From Bordetella parapertussis (GTDB taxonomy: Bacteria > Pseudomonadota > Gammaproteobacteria > Burkholderiales > Burkholderiaceae_C), in assembly GCA_945878355.1 (NCBI GenBank), contig CAMCTC010000015.1, forward strand, positions 9,033 to 73,032: 64,000 nucleotides of DNA, written 5' to 3'. The number at the start of each line of letters is the position of its first letter. Position 1 is the stretch's first letter. This document shows, one piece after another, positions 27,739-36,543 of the stretch. The notes below the pieces were generated by a model that had not been told where the DNA came from, ran no database searches, and was given only the letters and a program-made list of their open reading frames with translations. A program made the translations under genes and the position numbers.

Positions 27739-28052
27739 CCGATGGCCTTTCGGAGGTGGGCGGGCAAGGTGGGTTGGCGGCCGACCAGGTCGGCAAAGAA
27801 GCAGTCCAGGGCTGCGCCGGCGTCGGCATCGCCGCTCAGCACCGCGGCCAGCGCCTGGCGCGCGGCACGGGCCTGGGCCGCCTCCAGCGCGCTCATCACC
27901 TGGCGGGCGGCGCCGGCAAAGCCCAGTACCCAGGTGCCGGGAGCCTGTTCGCCGATCAAGCGCATGTCCAGGCGCTCGCGGTCGGGGCCGTCCGCGCACC
28001 AGGCAAAGCTGCCCTCGATAGCGACCACTTGCAGCGGCATGCCTATGCACAT
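27735..28052 (-). CDS. hoxL: HypC-family chaperone HoxL
   Basis: 105 residues starting 'MCIGMPLQVVAIEG', with Cys2 conserved. It is a HypC paralogue dedicated to the membrane-bound hydrogenase; in R. eutropha HoxL carries the Fe(CN)2CO group to HoxG together with HoxV. It is longer than HypC because of a C-terminal helical extension ('LEAAQARAARQALAAVLSG'). ATGA overlap with hoxM. Confidence 0.93.
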   Translation of the reverse strand: MCIGMPLQVVAIEGSFAWCADGPDRERLDMRLIGEQAPGTWVLGFAGAARQVMSALEAAQARAARQALAAVLSGDADAGAALDCFFADLVGRQPTLPAHLRKAIG

Positions 28053-28723
28053 CAGCCGACCTCCGCATACGGTGCTGGGATCAGAAAACGAGCATCGCCG
28101 ATGCGGCAGGCCTCGGCCGCCGACGGCCGGCCGGACTCGTAGTCCTGCAGCGCTAGCGCGCCGGGGCTCAGCGGCTCGGCAGGGGGCTCGGTGCGCGCGG
28201 TGGCGGTGATGCCCCAGGCCGCCAACTCAGCCACCGCCAGCACCACCGCTTCGTCCAGGCGGGAGCGCACCAGCGGGCTCAGGCTGCCGCCCAGGTCATC
28301 CAGCACATCGGGTTGCACGCCGATCAAGGTGATCTTGTCAGGGAAGCGGTCACGCAGCCTGGCCAGCGAGAGCAATTCCTGAAACGTCGCCTGGTGCAGG
28401 CTCATCGCGGCGTCTGACCAGACTGGCACCTCCTGGTCACGCAGCACGCGCAGCGTGCCGGGCGCCAAGCGGTAGTCGATCGCGTCGAGCACCAGCACCC
28501 TGCGGGCCGCGCAGACAGCGGCCAGCAGGTAGAGGCCCTGTGTGCCGCCGTCGACCACCGAAACGTTGTCGGGCAGTTCATAGCGCTGGTGCAGCAACTC
28601 GACGGCGCGCACGCCGAAACCCTCGTCGGCCCACAGCAAGTTGCCGATGCCCAGCACCAGCACAGGTTCGGCGGTGGACGGCGTCTGATCCTTGGCTGGG
28701 TCCAAAGCTGCGGAGATGCTCAC
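28052..28723 (-). CDS. hoxM: Hydrogenase maturation endopeptidase HoxM/HupD
   Basis: 223 residues of the HyaD/HybD protease family. The nickel-binding residues lie in 'GIGNLLWADEGFGVRAVELL', the family aspartate is in 'VLVLDAIDYRLAPG', and the third ligand His is in 'MSLHQATFQELL'. It cleaves the C-terminal 15 residues of HoxG after nickel insertion. The start is GTG, overlapping the hoxZ stop. Confidence 0.93.
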   Translation of the reverse strand: MSISAALDPAKDQTPSTAEPVLVLGIGNLLWADEGFGVRAVELLHQRYELPDNVSVVDGGTQGLYLLAAVCAARRVLVLDAIDYRLAPGTLRVLRDQEVPVWSDAAMSLHQATFQELLSLARLRDRFPDKITLIGVQPDVLDDLGGSLSPLVRSRLDEAVVLAVAELAAWGITATARTEPPAEPLSPGALALQDYESGRPSAAEACRIGDARFLIPAPYAEVG

Positions 28724-29406
28724 TTCTTGGACACCCGCCAGCCGTTGATCATCGTGCTGATCACGGTCTCACCAGAACAGATGTCCTCACGCACCACCAT
28801 GTAGAGGTGCACGATCGTGAACAGCAGCAGATACCACATGCCGAGGTGGTGAACGGTGTGGGCGTTCTGGCTGTTCGAAAACAGCGGCAGCACCCAGGAC
28901 GAGAACAGCTTGAAGGCCCAGCTTTCCCGGCCCAGCCCTTCGCCGTAGAGTGCGAAGCCGGTGAAGATCATGAAGACCGTGCCCAGCACAAACATGAAGA
29001 ACATGCCAGACATCGCCAACGGGTTGTGTCCGGCCCAGGGCCGCACCTCGCGCTTGATGAAGGCGTAGTGCAACACCTGATCGAACATGCCGCGCAGCCA
29101 CGCTGGATCGAACATCTTCAACGGCACCAAGAAAATCTCGCGTGAATAGCTGTTGCCAAAAAAAGCCCAGATCAGCCGTACGGCAAAGGTGATGGAAAAG
29201 ATGTAGGCCGCCGCGAAGTGTGCGAAGCGGATGTAGCCGAAACCGAAATGCGCGCTCGCCTCACCGCCCACCGAGGGCAGTGGCGATCCGATCAGGTAAC
29301 CAGTGATCGCCAGCACGACCATGCAGCCGGCCATCAACCAGTGCCAGATTCGCACCGGGACTTCCCAGACGTACAGCGGAAAGACTTCTCTGACTTGTGC
29401 GCTCAT
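28720..29406 (-). CDS. hoxZ: Hydrogenase membrane cytochrome b subunit HoxZ
   Basis: 228 residues, four membrane helices and two haems b expected. Visible are 'VPVRIWHWLMAGCMVVLAIT', 'HFAAAYIFSI' and 'NAHTVHHLGMWYLLLFTIVHLY', whose histidines are the haem ligands. HoxZ anchors the HoxKG dimer on the periplasmic face and passes electrons to ubiquinone. The ATG at 29406 starts a normal-length protein, 16 bases after hoxG. Confidence 0.94.
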   Translation of the reverse strand: MSAQVREVFPLYVWEVPVRIWHWLMAGCMVVLAITGYLIGSPLPSVGGEASAHFGFGYIRFAHFAAAYIFSITFAVRLIWAFFGNSYSREIFLVPLKMFDPAWLRGMFDQVLHYAFIKREVRPWAGHNPLAMSGMFFMFVLGTVFMIFTGFALYGEGLGRESWAFKLFSSWVLPLFSNSQNAHTVHHLGMWYLLLFTIVHLYMVVREDICSGETVISTMINGWRVSKK

Positions 29407-29422
29407 GGTCGCCTCCTGCGGG

Positions 29423-31216
29423 TCAGCGGACAGTGACCTGCGTGATCTCGTCACCTTGCGGCGAGATCACATGCGTCGAGCAGGCCAGGCAGGGGTCGAA
29501 GCTGTGGATCGTTCGCAAGATCTCCAGCGGCTCGTCGGGCTTGGCCATGACCGTGTTCATCAGCGCAGCCTCGTAGGCGCCGATCTGGTTTTTTGTGTCG
29601 CGCGGGCCGGCGTTCCAAGTCGTCGGCACGACGCACTGGTAGTTGTCGATCCGTGTGTCCTTGATCTTGATCCAGTGGCCGAGCGCACCACGCGGCGCTT
29701 CGCAATAGCCCGCGCCTTGGGCCATGGCTGGCCAGGTGCGAGGTTCCCAGCTGTCGATGTTGGCGGTGGCGAAGTTGCCGGCCTTCAGGTTGCCCAGCAG
29801 CTTGTCGAAGAAATAGCGCATCTTGTGCGCGGCCCATGACGCTTCAAGCCCACGCGCCGCGGTACGGCCCAGTGTGGAGAACAGTGCCGGAAGCGGAACG
29901 TCCAGGGTCTTGAGAACCATGTCGACGGGCTCCTTGAACTCGGGATTGCCCATCGCGTAGCCGATCACGTAGCGCGCCAGCGGGCCAACTTCCATCGCGT
30001 GGCCGCGCCAGCGCGGCGACTTGATCCACGAGTACTTGGCGCTCTCGTCGATGGACTCGATGTTGGTCTTGGTGCCCTTGGTGCCCTTGCCAAGCACGAA
30101 GCTCGGATCGGTGACACCGTCGAAGGGGTGCAGACCCTTGGACTCGTCGGCGTACTTGTACCAGCTGTGCTTGACGAACTCCTGGACCTGGGCCGGGTCT
30201 TTCAGGTCGACCGGCAAGACCTCGCCGAGCTTGCCGTTGATGATCGCGCCACGCGGCATCAGCAGGCTCTTGTTCGAGTCGTCGTTGGCAATGTCGGGGA
30301 ACTCGCCGTAGGACAGCAGGTTCTGGCCTGACAGCCCGCCGCCGATCGCGCCCCAGTCTTTGTAGAACGAGGCGATCGCCAGCAGATCAGGGATGTAGAC
30401 CTGGTCGATGAAGGTGATGGTGTCGTCGATGATCTTGGACACCATGTTCAAGCGCTCCATGTTGATCGCACCGACGGCCCCGGTGGCCTCGAGGTTGATC
30501 GAACAGGGCACGCCGCCGACCAACCAGTTCGGGTGCGGGTTCTTGCCGCCGAAGATGGTCTGGATCTTGACGATCTCCTTCTGGAAATCGAGCGCCTCGA
30601 GGTAATGCGCCACGGCCATCAGGTTGGCCTCGGCCGGCAGCTTGTAGGCCGGGTGGCCCCAGTAGCCGTTGCGGAAGGGGCCGAGCTGACCCGATTCGAC
30701 GAACTTCTTCAGCCGGTTCTGCAGGTCGCGGAAGTAGCCCGGTGATGACTTCGGCCAAGGGCTGATCGACTGCGCCAGCTCCGAGGTGCGCTTCGGGTCG
30801 GCCTTGAGCGCGCTGACCACATCGACCCAGTCCAGCGCATGCAGGTGGTAGAAGTGCACCAGATGATCGTGCGCATACAGCGTCGAATGCATCAGGTTGC
30901 GGATGATGTTGGCGTTGTCTGGGATTTTGATCCCCAGCGCGTCCTCGACCGCGCGCACCGACACCAGCGCATGGGTGCCGGTGCAGACGCCGCAGATGCG
31001 CTCGACAAACGCCCAGGCGTCGCGTGGATCTCGGCCCTTGAGAATCACCTCGAGTCCGCGCCACATCGTGCCGGTAGACACGGCGTTGCGGATGACGTTC
31101 TTGTCGTCGAGGTTGACCTCGATCCGCAGGTGGCCCTCGATGCGGGTGACCGGGTCGACGACGATGCGCTTGCCGCCGTTGTCGAGCTTGAAGCCCTGGG
31201 TCTCGATGACGGCCAT
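29423..31216 (-). CDS. hoxG: Membrane-bound [NiFe]-hydrogenase large subunit HoxG
   Basis: 597 residues. The active-site ligands are C75 and C78 in '[10 protein letters not shown]' and C576 and C579 in 'DPCLACSTH'. A 15-residue C-terminal extension after H582 ('[15 protein letters not shown]') is the piece removed by HoxM. Residue numbers of the first pair and the extension length agree with R. eutropha HoxG (618 residues). It oxidises H2 in the periplasm after co-export with HoxK. Confidence 0.96.
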   Translation of the reverse strand: MAVIETQGFKLDNGGKRIVVDPVTRIEGHLRIEVNLDDKNVIRNAVSTGTMWRGLEVILKGRDPRDAWAFVERICGVCTGTHALVSVRAVEDALGIKIPDNANIIRNLMHSTLYAHDHLVHFYHLHALDWVDVVSALKADPKRTSELAQSISPWPKSSPGYFRDLQNRLKKFVESGQLGPFRNGYWGHPAYKLPAEANLMAVAHYLEALDFQKEIVKIQTIFGGKNPHPNWLVGGVPCSINLEATGAVGAINMERLNMVSKIIDDTITFIDQVYIPDLLAIASFYKDWGAIGGGLSGQNLLSYGEFPDIANDDSNKSLLMPRGAIINGKLGEVLPVDLKDPAQVQEFVKHSWYKYADESKGLHPFDGVTDPSFVLGKGTKGTKTNIESIDESAKYSWIKSPRWRGHAMEVGPLARYVIGYAMGNPEFKEPVDMVLKTLDVPLPALFSTLGRTAARGLEASWAAHKMRYFFDKLLGNLKAGNFATANIDSWEPRTWPAMAQGAGYCEAPRGALGHWIKIKDTRIDNYQCVVPTTWNAGPRDTKNQIGAYEAALMNTVMAKPDEPLEILRTIHSFDPCLACSTHVISPQGDEITQVTVR

Positions 31217-31218
31217 GA

Positions 31219-32328
31219 TCAGTTCTCCACGGTATTGCTGTTATCGGCCTGGGTCTGCGCTTGGGTCTTGCCCCGGTTGGCAGCGCGCTGGATCGCGCTG
31301 ACCGCGGCATGCGCCACCACCGCTGCGCCCGCAACACCGGCGGTGGCCAGACCGATCTTGTCGGCATTGGCCTCGATGCCGAACTGGTTGATGTTGGTGA
31401 GCCGGTCGTAGAACGAGCCCTTGTCCCAGAAGCCGTCTTCCGAGCAACCGATGCAGCCGTGGCCCGACGCGATCGGGAACGAGACGCCCTCGTTCCAACG
31501 TGTGGTCGAGCAGGCGTTGTAGGTGGTTGGCCCCTTGCAGCCCATCTTGTAGAGGCAGTAACCGGCCTTTGCGCCCTCGTCGTCCCATTGCTCGACGAAC
31601 TGTCCGGCGTCGAAGTGCGGCCGCCGATAGCATTTGTCGTGGATGCGCTGGCTGTAGAACATCTTGGGCCGACCTTGGCGGTCGAGCTCGGGGATGCGAT
31701 CGAAGGTAGCGATGTAGGTGACCACGGCGGTCATCACCTCGGCGATCGGCGGGCAACCCGGCACCTTGACGATGGGCTTGTCGGTGATCACCTTGTTGAT
31801 CGGCACTGCGGTGGTCGGGTTCGGTTTGGCGGCTTGGACGCAGCCCCACGACGCGCAGGAGCCCCAAGCGATCACAGCCTTGGCATCCTTGGCCACATGT
31901 TTGAGCTTTTCGACGAAGGGCTTGCCACCGGGCATGCAGAACATGCCGTCCTCGCCGAGCGGCGGGTTGCCCTCGACGGCCAGGATGTAATTGCCCTTGT
32001 ACTCCTTCATCACCTGCTCGAGCGCGGCCTCGGCTTGGTGCCCGGCAGCGGCCATGATGGTGTCGTCGTAGTCGAGCGAGATCATCGACAGGATCACATC
32101 CTTGGCCAACGGGTGTGCCGAGCGTATGAACGATTCGGTGCAGCAAGTGCACTCCAAGCCATGCAGCCAAAGCACCGGCGTTCGAGGCTTGGTCTCTAGC
32201 GCATGGGCGATGGTTGTCGCGAAGGCTGGCGCCATGCCCAGGGAGGCAGCAGTCAGGCTGCAGAACTTCAAGTAGCTGCGGCGGGTGATCCCTTGCCGGC
32301 GCATCACTTCGTAGAAAGTCTCGGTCAT
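31219..32328 (-). CDS. hoxK: Membrane-bound [NiFe]-hydrogenase small subunit HoxK, O2-tolerant type
   Basis: 369 residues. Tat signal 'RRSYLKF' near residue 16; mature protein probably starts after A43. Counting from there the proximal-cluster cysteines are 17, 19, 20 ('ECTCC'), 115 and 120 ('GSCASWGC') and 149 ('VPGCPP'). The extra Cys19 and Cys120, which replace glycines in standard enzymes, define the [4Fe-3S] cluster that allows H2 oxidation in air. A C-terminal membrane helix ('[20 protein letters not shown]') docks to HoxZ. The ATG at 32328 is used because it places the Tat motif correctly. Confidence 0.96.
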   Translation of the reverse strand: MTETFYEVMRRQGITRRSYLKFCSLTAASLGMAPAFATTIAHALETKPRTPVLWLHGLECTCCTESFIRSAHPLAKDVILSMISLDYDDTIMAAAGHQAEAALEQVMKEYKGNYILAVEGNPPLGEDGMFCMPGGKPFVEKLKHVAKDAKAVIAWGSCASWGCVQAAKPNPTTAVPINKVITDKPIVKVPGCPPIAEVMTAVVTYIATFDRIPELDRQGRPKMFYSQRIHDKCYRRPHFDAGQFVEQWDDEGAKAGYCLYKMGCKGPTTYNACSTTRWNEGVSFPIASGHGCIGCSEDGFWDKGSFYDRLTNINQFGIEANADKIGLATAGVAGAAVVAHAAVSAIQRAANRGKTQAQTQADNSNTVEN

Positions 32329-32419
32329 TGGGCGTCCCCTGGCTTGTTGGGCTTTGGTGGACGACGCCAGTCGCTCACCGTTGACGCATTGCAGTCTGTC
32401 TGTTTCGCTGTCCGCCTGT

Positions 32420-32433
32420 CTGATGCAGGTCAA
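32420..32433 (-). promoter_or_regulatory. Weak FNR-like dyad upstream of hoxK
   Basis: On the minus strand the sequence reads TTGACCTGCATCAG, one base short of the FNR core TTGA-N6-TCAA. It lies about 92 bases upstream of the hoxK ATG. One mismatch in a 14-base motif is weak evidence. No sigma-54 -24/-12 element, as used by R. eutropha hox promoters, was found here. Confidence 0.25.
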
Positions 32434-32507
32434 CTTGCACGATGTGGCGCTCCAGCGCAACGATCAGCGCCGCTACACTTTTACTGGAAACTCTTGGGGT
32501 CAGCAGC

Positions 32508-33596
32508 TTGGAAATAAGACGGTCGGTGCTGGTGCCTCATTCGGTGGAGAGCATGTTCGACCTGATTGAGCAGGCCGAGGCTTACCCTCAGTTCCTGCCT
32601 TGGTGCAGCAGCGTTCGAGTGCTGGAGCGAAGCGACGAGTGGGTGGCGGCTCGGATCGAGTTCAGCTACCGGCAGCTGCGCTTCGGTTTCGAAACACGCA
32701 ATCCAAAGCGCCGGCCTGAATGGTTGCAGGTTCGAATGGTTGACGGGCCATTCCGACATTTCCAAGCGGATTGGCGCCTGACACCGTTGGGCGGTCTGGG
32801 TTGCAGGATCAGCTTCGAGCTTTCTTACGAGATATCCAACAGCCTGCTCGACAAGGTGGCGGCCACTGCGGTAGATCGGGTATCGCGTGCGATGGTCGAT
32901 GCCTTCGTCAAGCGCGCCGACGAAACTTTGAGCATCAGCGATCTCTCAAGCAAATATGGCTCTGCCACTTTGCTTGACCCCCATGGGGGGCGGCCGGCGT
33001 CGGCCGGCCTCGGGGCGCTCAAGAGCGCTGATGTCCCATCCGTTTGCTTGTCCATTCCTGTGGTCGCAGCACTGCCCATCGCCATCAACTGTAGGGAGAT
33101 TTCCGTGAACACATCCGATACCGACCTGTACGACGCTGTGCGGGCGTGCCCGCTCGCTGAGGACCTCGATCCTGCGCAAACGGCGCTACTGGCTGGCCTG
33201 CTGGTACTCGAGTCTGTTCAGGCTGGCCAGGTTCTGGCGCATGAAGCCACCACCGACACCAGGCTCTACATCGTCGTCGATGGATCATTGAGCGTCATCA
33301 GGTCGCTGGGCACGGCGCAGGAGACCTTGATCGCGACACTGACGACGGGTGACTTCGCGCACGAACTCGGCTTTCTCGACGGCAGCGTTCGTTACGCCTC
33401 GCTGGTTGCGGAGACCGATTCTCGTGTGCTGGTTCTCGAGCGTGACAAGTTGGAAAGCCTGATCGAGCGGCAACCCCAAACACTCTACCGGGTGATGTGC
33501 GCGATCGTCCGAGCGGTACACCGGGTCCAGACCCGACTGGCGATGCAAACTTCTGAGCTGACGAACTACATTTTCAAGCAGCATGGCAGGTACTGA
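32508..33596 (+). CDS. RatA-like START-domain protein in frame with a cyclic-nucleotide-binding domain
   Basis: One open frame of 362 residues from a TTG at 32508. Residues 1-~145 are a RatA/COQ10-type lipid-binding domain ('RRSVLVPHSVESMFDLIEQA', 'YPQFLPWC', 'VDAFVKRAD'). After a ~55-residue low-conservation linker comes a cNMP-binding domain ('VQAGQVLAHE', 'LYIVVDGSLSVIRS', 'GDFAHELGFLDGSVRYASL') with no helix-turn-helix, so it is not a Crp/Fnr-type regulator. Two genes without an intervening stop is an equally good reading: the second domain has its own GTG at 33105. Divergent from hoxK. RatA normally sits next to smpB; this copy does not. Confidence 0.72.
   Translation: MEIRRSVLVPHSVESMFDLIEQAEAYPQFLPWCSSVRVLERSDEWVAARIEFSYRQLRFGFETRNPKRRPEWLQVRMVDGPFRHFQADWRLTPLGGLGCRISFELSYEISNSLLDKVAATAVDRVSRAMVDAFVKRADETLSISDLSSKYGSATLLDPHGGRPASAGLGALKSADVPSVCLSIPVVAALPIAINCREISVNTSDTDLYDAVRACPLAEDLDPAQTALLAGLLVLESVQAGQVLAHEATTDTRLYIVVDGSLSVIRSLGTAQETLIATLTTGDFAHELGFLDGSVRYASLVAETDSRVLVLERDKLESLIERQPQTLYRVMCAIVRAVHRVQTRLAMQTSELTNYIFKQHGRY
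32978..33028. repeat. Three adjacent short palindromes inside the RatA/cNMP ORF linker
   Basis: CCCCC-AT-GGGGG (32978-32989), GGCCGGC-4 nt-GCCGGCC (32992-33009) and GCGCTC-AA-GAGCGC (33015-33028) follow each other directly. Such a cluster is typical of intergenic repeats or terminators, not of coding DNA, and it lies exactly in the linker between the two domains. Confidence 0.7.
33092..33107 (+). promoter_or_regulatory. Internal ribosome-binding site and GTG start of the cNMP-domain gene
   Basis: TAGGGAGA is followed at proper spacing by GTG at 33105, which would start a 163-residue protein ('MNTSDTDLYDAVRACPLAED...' beginning) containing the complete cyclic-nucleotide-binding domain. This supports independent translation of the second domain. 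Confidence 0.55.
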
Positions 33597-33894
33597 TTCG
33601 AGGCCATTGGCCTAGATTTAGGTTTTACTTGTCTTCTGTCTTGGGACATCCGGCGATGGCGTGAATGGGCGCTTCGCTGGTCATTCAAGAGGCTGAGGCA
33701 CGCGTGAGACGCAGTTCGATGGCGTTGGACCCAGGAGATCTGCAGTCCCAGGTCTGGCCTCGCTGCCGGTCTTGATCTGGATCATTCGGTACGCCGACCA
33801 CCGTCCCTAGAGTCAGCCAGGAACAGACGCTGGTGGTCCGTCAGCGGTGGCGCTGCCTCGGGGTTTGGCACCGGAAGATCGACGGAAGAGGTCC
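33597..33894. other. Intergenic region upstream of the HdrD-like gene
   Basis: About 300 bases, with an AT-richer first part. No ORF with coding character, RNA gene or convincing terminator was seen. GAAGAGG just before 33895 serves as the ribosome-binding site of the next gene. Confidence 0.4.
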
Positions 33895-35907
33895 ATGAGT
33901 CCTGTTGGAATGAGCTTGTTGATGGGGCTGGCCTTTGCCAGTTTCGGGTGGCTTTGCTGGCGCAAGCTGCAGATCGTGCTGGCCTTGCAGCCAGACCCGC
34001 GTTGGGACCAACCTTGGCAACGCCTGCGAACCGTGCTGGTCAATGGCCTGATGCAGCGACGCATGGTTCAGCGCGAATGGCGACCGGGGCTGATGCATGC
34101 GCTGATCTTCCTCGGGTTCATGTCCTTGCTGTTGCGCAAGTTGCAGCTGATCGGCATTGGCTATCAAGCCTCTTTGGTTTTTCCTGATGCGTTTGGCGGT
34201 CCTTTCGCGGCCTTCAAGGATGGCGTGGAGGTCGCGGTGACCTTGGCCGTGCTCTACGCCTTCTACCGACGCCTCGTCATCCGACCCGCGCGGCTTGAAC
34301 CCAACGGCGAAGCGCTGCTGGTGTTGACGCTGATTCTCGCGATCATGGTCACTGACTTCACTTTCGACGGCTTGCGCTTCGTGTTGCTGTCTGGCAGCGT
34401 TCCCGGTGTGGCGCACGAGCGCGACTTTGCCTTTGTGGGTGGCCACGTGGCCAAGCTGTTTTCGGCTTGGTCGCCCGAGGCCTTGGCGATGGGCTATCGC
34501 CTGGCTTACTGGACCCAAATGGTGGTTGTGTTCTGCTTTCTGGTCTTGCTGCCGATGGGTGAGCACTTTCACATCGTGACCGCGTTGCCAGCGCTGTTTT
34601 TTCGCCGCGGCCGACCTGGCAACCAGGTCCCCAGTGTCGACATCGAAAAGTTGATGGCAGCCACTGATGAGGTCGAGATGCGTGCGGGGATTCGCAGCGC
34701 GGCGGACCTGGTCTGGAAAGACGGACTCGATGCCTTCAGCTGCACCGAGTGCGGCCGCTGCAAGGACGCTTGCCCGACCCATTTGACGGGCAAGCCTTTG
34801 TCGCTCAAGGCCGTCAACGACAGCTTGAAAGAGCACCTGCTCGAGCATCGAGCGGCGATCGTCACAGGCGACCCTGGGCAGGTGTTGCCAGCGCTGGTCG
34901 GCCCGGTGATCAGCGAGGAAGCGCTGTGGGCTTGCACCACCTGCGGCTATTGCGAGGCGGCATGCCCGATCGAGCTTGAGCACCTGGGCAAGTTCTTCCG
35001 CATGCGCCAGCACCAGGTGATGATTGCCGGCGAGTTCCCGCATGAGTTGAAAAAGGTCTTCGAGGCCTACGAGTCCCAGAGCAACCCATGGGGCCTACAG
35101 GCCGACCAGCGCGGCGACTGGGCCCAGGGACTGGGCGTGCTGGTGATCCGCTCGCCAGCAGACATGGCGGGCCTGGATTACCTGTTTTATGTTGGTTCGG
35201 CCATGTCGTTCGACCCACGAGGCCAGAAGATCGCGCGCGCCTTCGTGTCTATCCTGCAAGCCGCTGGCGTTCGCTTTGGCATCCTCGGTCCTCGCGAAGG
35301 TTCTACCGGCGAATGCGTTCGGCGGGTCGGCAACGAGATGCTGTTCCAGCAACTGGCCGGTGAGTTGGTGGGCACGCTGGGCGAGTTGGGCGCTACGCGC
35401 ATCGTCACTTGCGACCCCCACGCGTTGAATTCGTTGCGCAATGAATACCCTGAGTTCGGCGGCCATTATGAGTTGGTCCACCACACCGAGTTGATTGCCG
35501 ATCTGCTGGCGAAGGGCAGGGTCCAGGTCAATGCGTCGCTGCAGCAGGTTGTCTACCACGACCCCTGCTACCTGGGTCGACACAACGGCGAGTTCGATGC
35601 GCCGCGGGCTATCCTGGCCCGGTTGTGCAGCGACACACCGCTGGAGATGGATTTGTCGCGCGAAAAAGCGATGTGTTGCGGCGCCGGCGGCGGCCGCATG
35701 TGGCAGGAGGAGACGACCGGCAAGCGCATCAATATCGTTCGCGTCGAGCAGGCCTTGGCCGCGGCGCCGCTCACGATCGCCACCGCCTGTCCTTATTGCG
35801 CGGTGATGATGGCCGACGGTTTGGCCGTTGCCCAGCCCGGTGGCGCGACGCAGTCGCGCGACATCGCCGAGTTGGTGGCCGAGTCCTTGGTCACCCGATC
35901 GGCCTGA
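33895..35907 (+). CDS. Membrane Fe-S oxidoreductase, HdrD/NarI-like with CCG domains
   Basis: 670 residues. N-terminal membrane part (~1-240) with several helices and histidines resembling cytochrome b of NarI type. A ferredoxin-type domain with two [4Fe-4S] motifs follows ('CTECGRCKDACP' ~286, 'CTTCGYCEAACP' ~348), then two cysteine-rich (CCG) domains. The second CCG domain is intact ('HDPCYLGRHNG', 'MCCGAGGGRMW', 'ACPYCAVMM'). The first has lost most ligands: 'VGSAMSFD', 'GSTGEC' and 'TCDPHALN' replace the usual Cys-bearing motifs. Family members link quinone to an electron-transfer flavoprotein or thiol partner; the partner here is unknown. The ATG at 33895 has a good GAAGAGG. Confidence 0.85.
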   Translation: MSPVGMSLLMGLAFASFGWLCWRKLQIVLALQPDPRWDQPWQRLRTVLVNGLMQRRMVQREWRPGLMHALIFLGFMSLLLRKLQLIGIGYQASLVFPDAFGGPFAAFKDGVEVAVTLAVLYAFYRRLVIRPARLEPNGEALLVLTLILAIMVTDFTFDGLRFVLLSGSVPGVAHERDFAFVGGHVAKLFSAWSPEALAMGYRLAYWTQMVVVFCFLVLLPMGEHFHIVTALPALFFRRGRPGNQVPSVDIEKLMAATDEVEMRAGIRSAADLVWKDGLDAFSCTECGRCKDACPTHLTGKPLSLKAVNDSLKEHLLEHRAAIVTGDPGQVLPALVGPVISEEALWACTTCGYCEAACPIELEHLGKFFRMRQHQVMIAGEFPHELKKVFEAYESQSNPWGLQADQRGDWAQGLGVLVIRSPADMAGLDYLFYVGSAMSFDPRGQKIARAFVSILQAAGVRFGILGPREGSTGECVRRVGNEMLFQQLAGELVGTLGELGATRIVTCDPHALNSLRNEYPEFGGHYELVHHTELIADLLAKGRVQVNASLQQVVYHDPCYLGRHNGEFDAPRAILARLCSDTPLEMDLSREKAMCCGAGGGRMWQEETTGKRINIVRVEQALAAAPLTIATACPYCAVMMADGLAVAQPGGATQSRDIAELVAESLVTRSA

Positions 35908-35919
35908 AGCTGCGCGCGA

Positions 35920-35941
35920 CCCCGGCGTCGCGGGGATTTTT
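35920..35941 (+). terminator. Intrinsic terminator after the HdrD-like gene
   Basis: CCCCG, 6-base loop, CGGGG, then ATTTTT: a 5-base GC stem followed by five T. It ends at the stop codon of the convergent V-ATPase D gene. Confidence 0.6.
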
Positions 35942-36543
35942 CAGCGGGCGAGGCCTTGGCGCATCCAGATCGCGTCTTCCTGTTCCAGTTCATCGAGCCG
36001 ACCCTCGATATCGGTGATCGATCGGTCGAGTTCGGGCAGTATCACGTCCTGTAGCGCTCGGGCGCGCCGCACCGATCGTTGGTACTCGATTGAAAGGCGC
36101 TCAAGGTTGCCTGCCAGCGCCGCGAGCGCTGCAAGCTGGGTCATCAATGTCGCAAAAGCCTGTCTGCAGGCCTCGGCCTCAGGCGACGGCTGGACAGCCT
36201 CTGGCCTGTGGTCGATGCCCGCGACCCACTCGGTCTGCTGCAAGGGCACGCCCATCAGTGAGCGCGCGGCAATGCGCAGCGTCGCCTGCGCTAGATCGCC
36301 TCTGGGGTGAGCCTGCAATCCCTGCAGGCCGTGGCGTGCAACCGCAGCTTGCAGGGCATCCACCGCCTTGTGTTGAACTTGCAACATTTCGCGCTGCAGT
36401 TGCCCGTGCCGGGCGAGCTCTCGCAGGATCTCACCCGCCAGCAGCAGGCACTTTTCGTCGAGAAAAACATAGCCTTCGTGCATGCCTCGGCGGTCATCCT
36501 TGAGCTCGATGACGGCGCTGCGGGTTGGGCTGACATCGGTCAC
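35941..36543 (-). CDS. atpD: A/V-type ATPase subunit D (central stalk)
   Basis: 200 residues, long-helical. The N-terminal 'SPTRSAVIELKDDRRGMHEG' and 'FLDEKCLLLAGEIL' and the C-terminal coiled coil ('VRRARALQDVILPELDRSI') match subunit D, the rotor shaft inside the A3B3 hexamer. The start is GTG at 36543, overlapping the subunit B stop. Last gene of the por-hemerythrin-ATPase run. Confidence 0.9.
   Translation of the reverse strand: MTDVSPTRSAVIELKDDRRGMHEGYVFLDEKCLLLAGEILRELARHGQLQREMLQVQHKAVDALQAAVARHGLQGLQAHPRGDLAQATLRIAARSLMGVPLQQTEWVAGIDHRPEAVQPSPEAEACRQAFATLMTQLAALAALAGNLERLSIEYQRSVRRARALQDVILPELDRSITDIEGRLDELEQEDAIWMRQGLAR

Noticed and set aside
32329-32507. Sigma-54 promoter for hoxK
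   Set aside because: Searched for GG-N10-GC in a TGGCAC-N5-TTGC context; no match with correct spacing.
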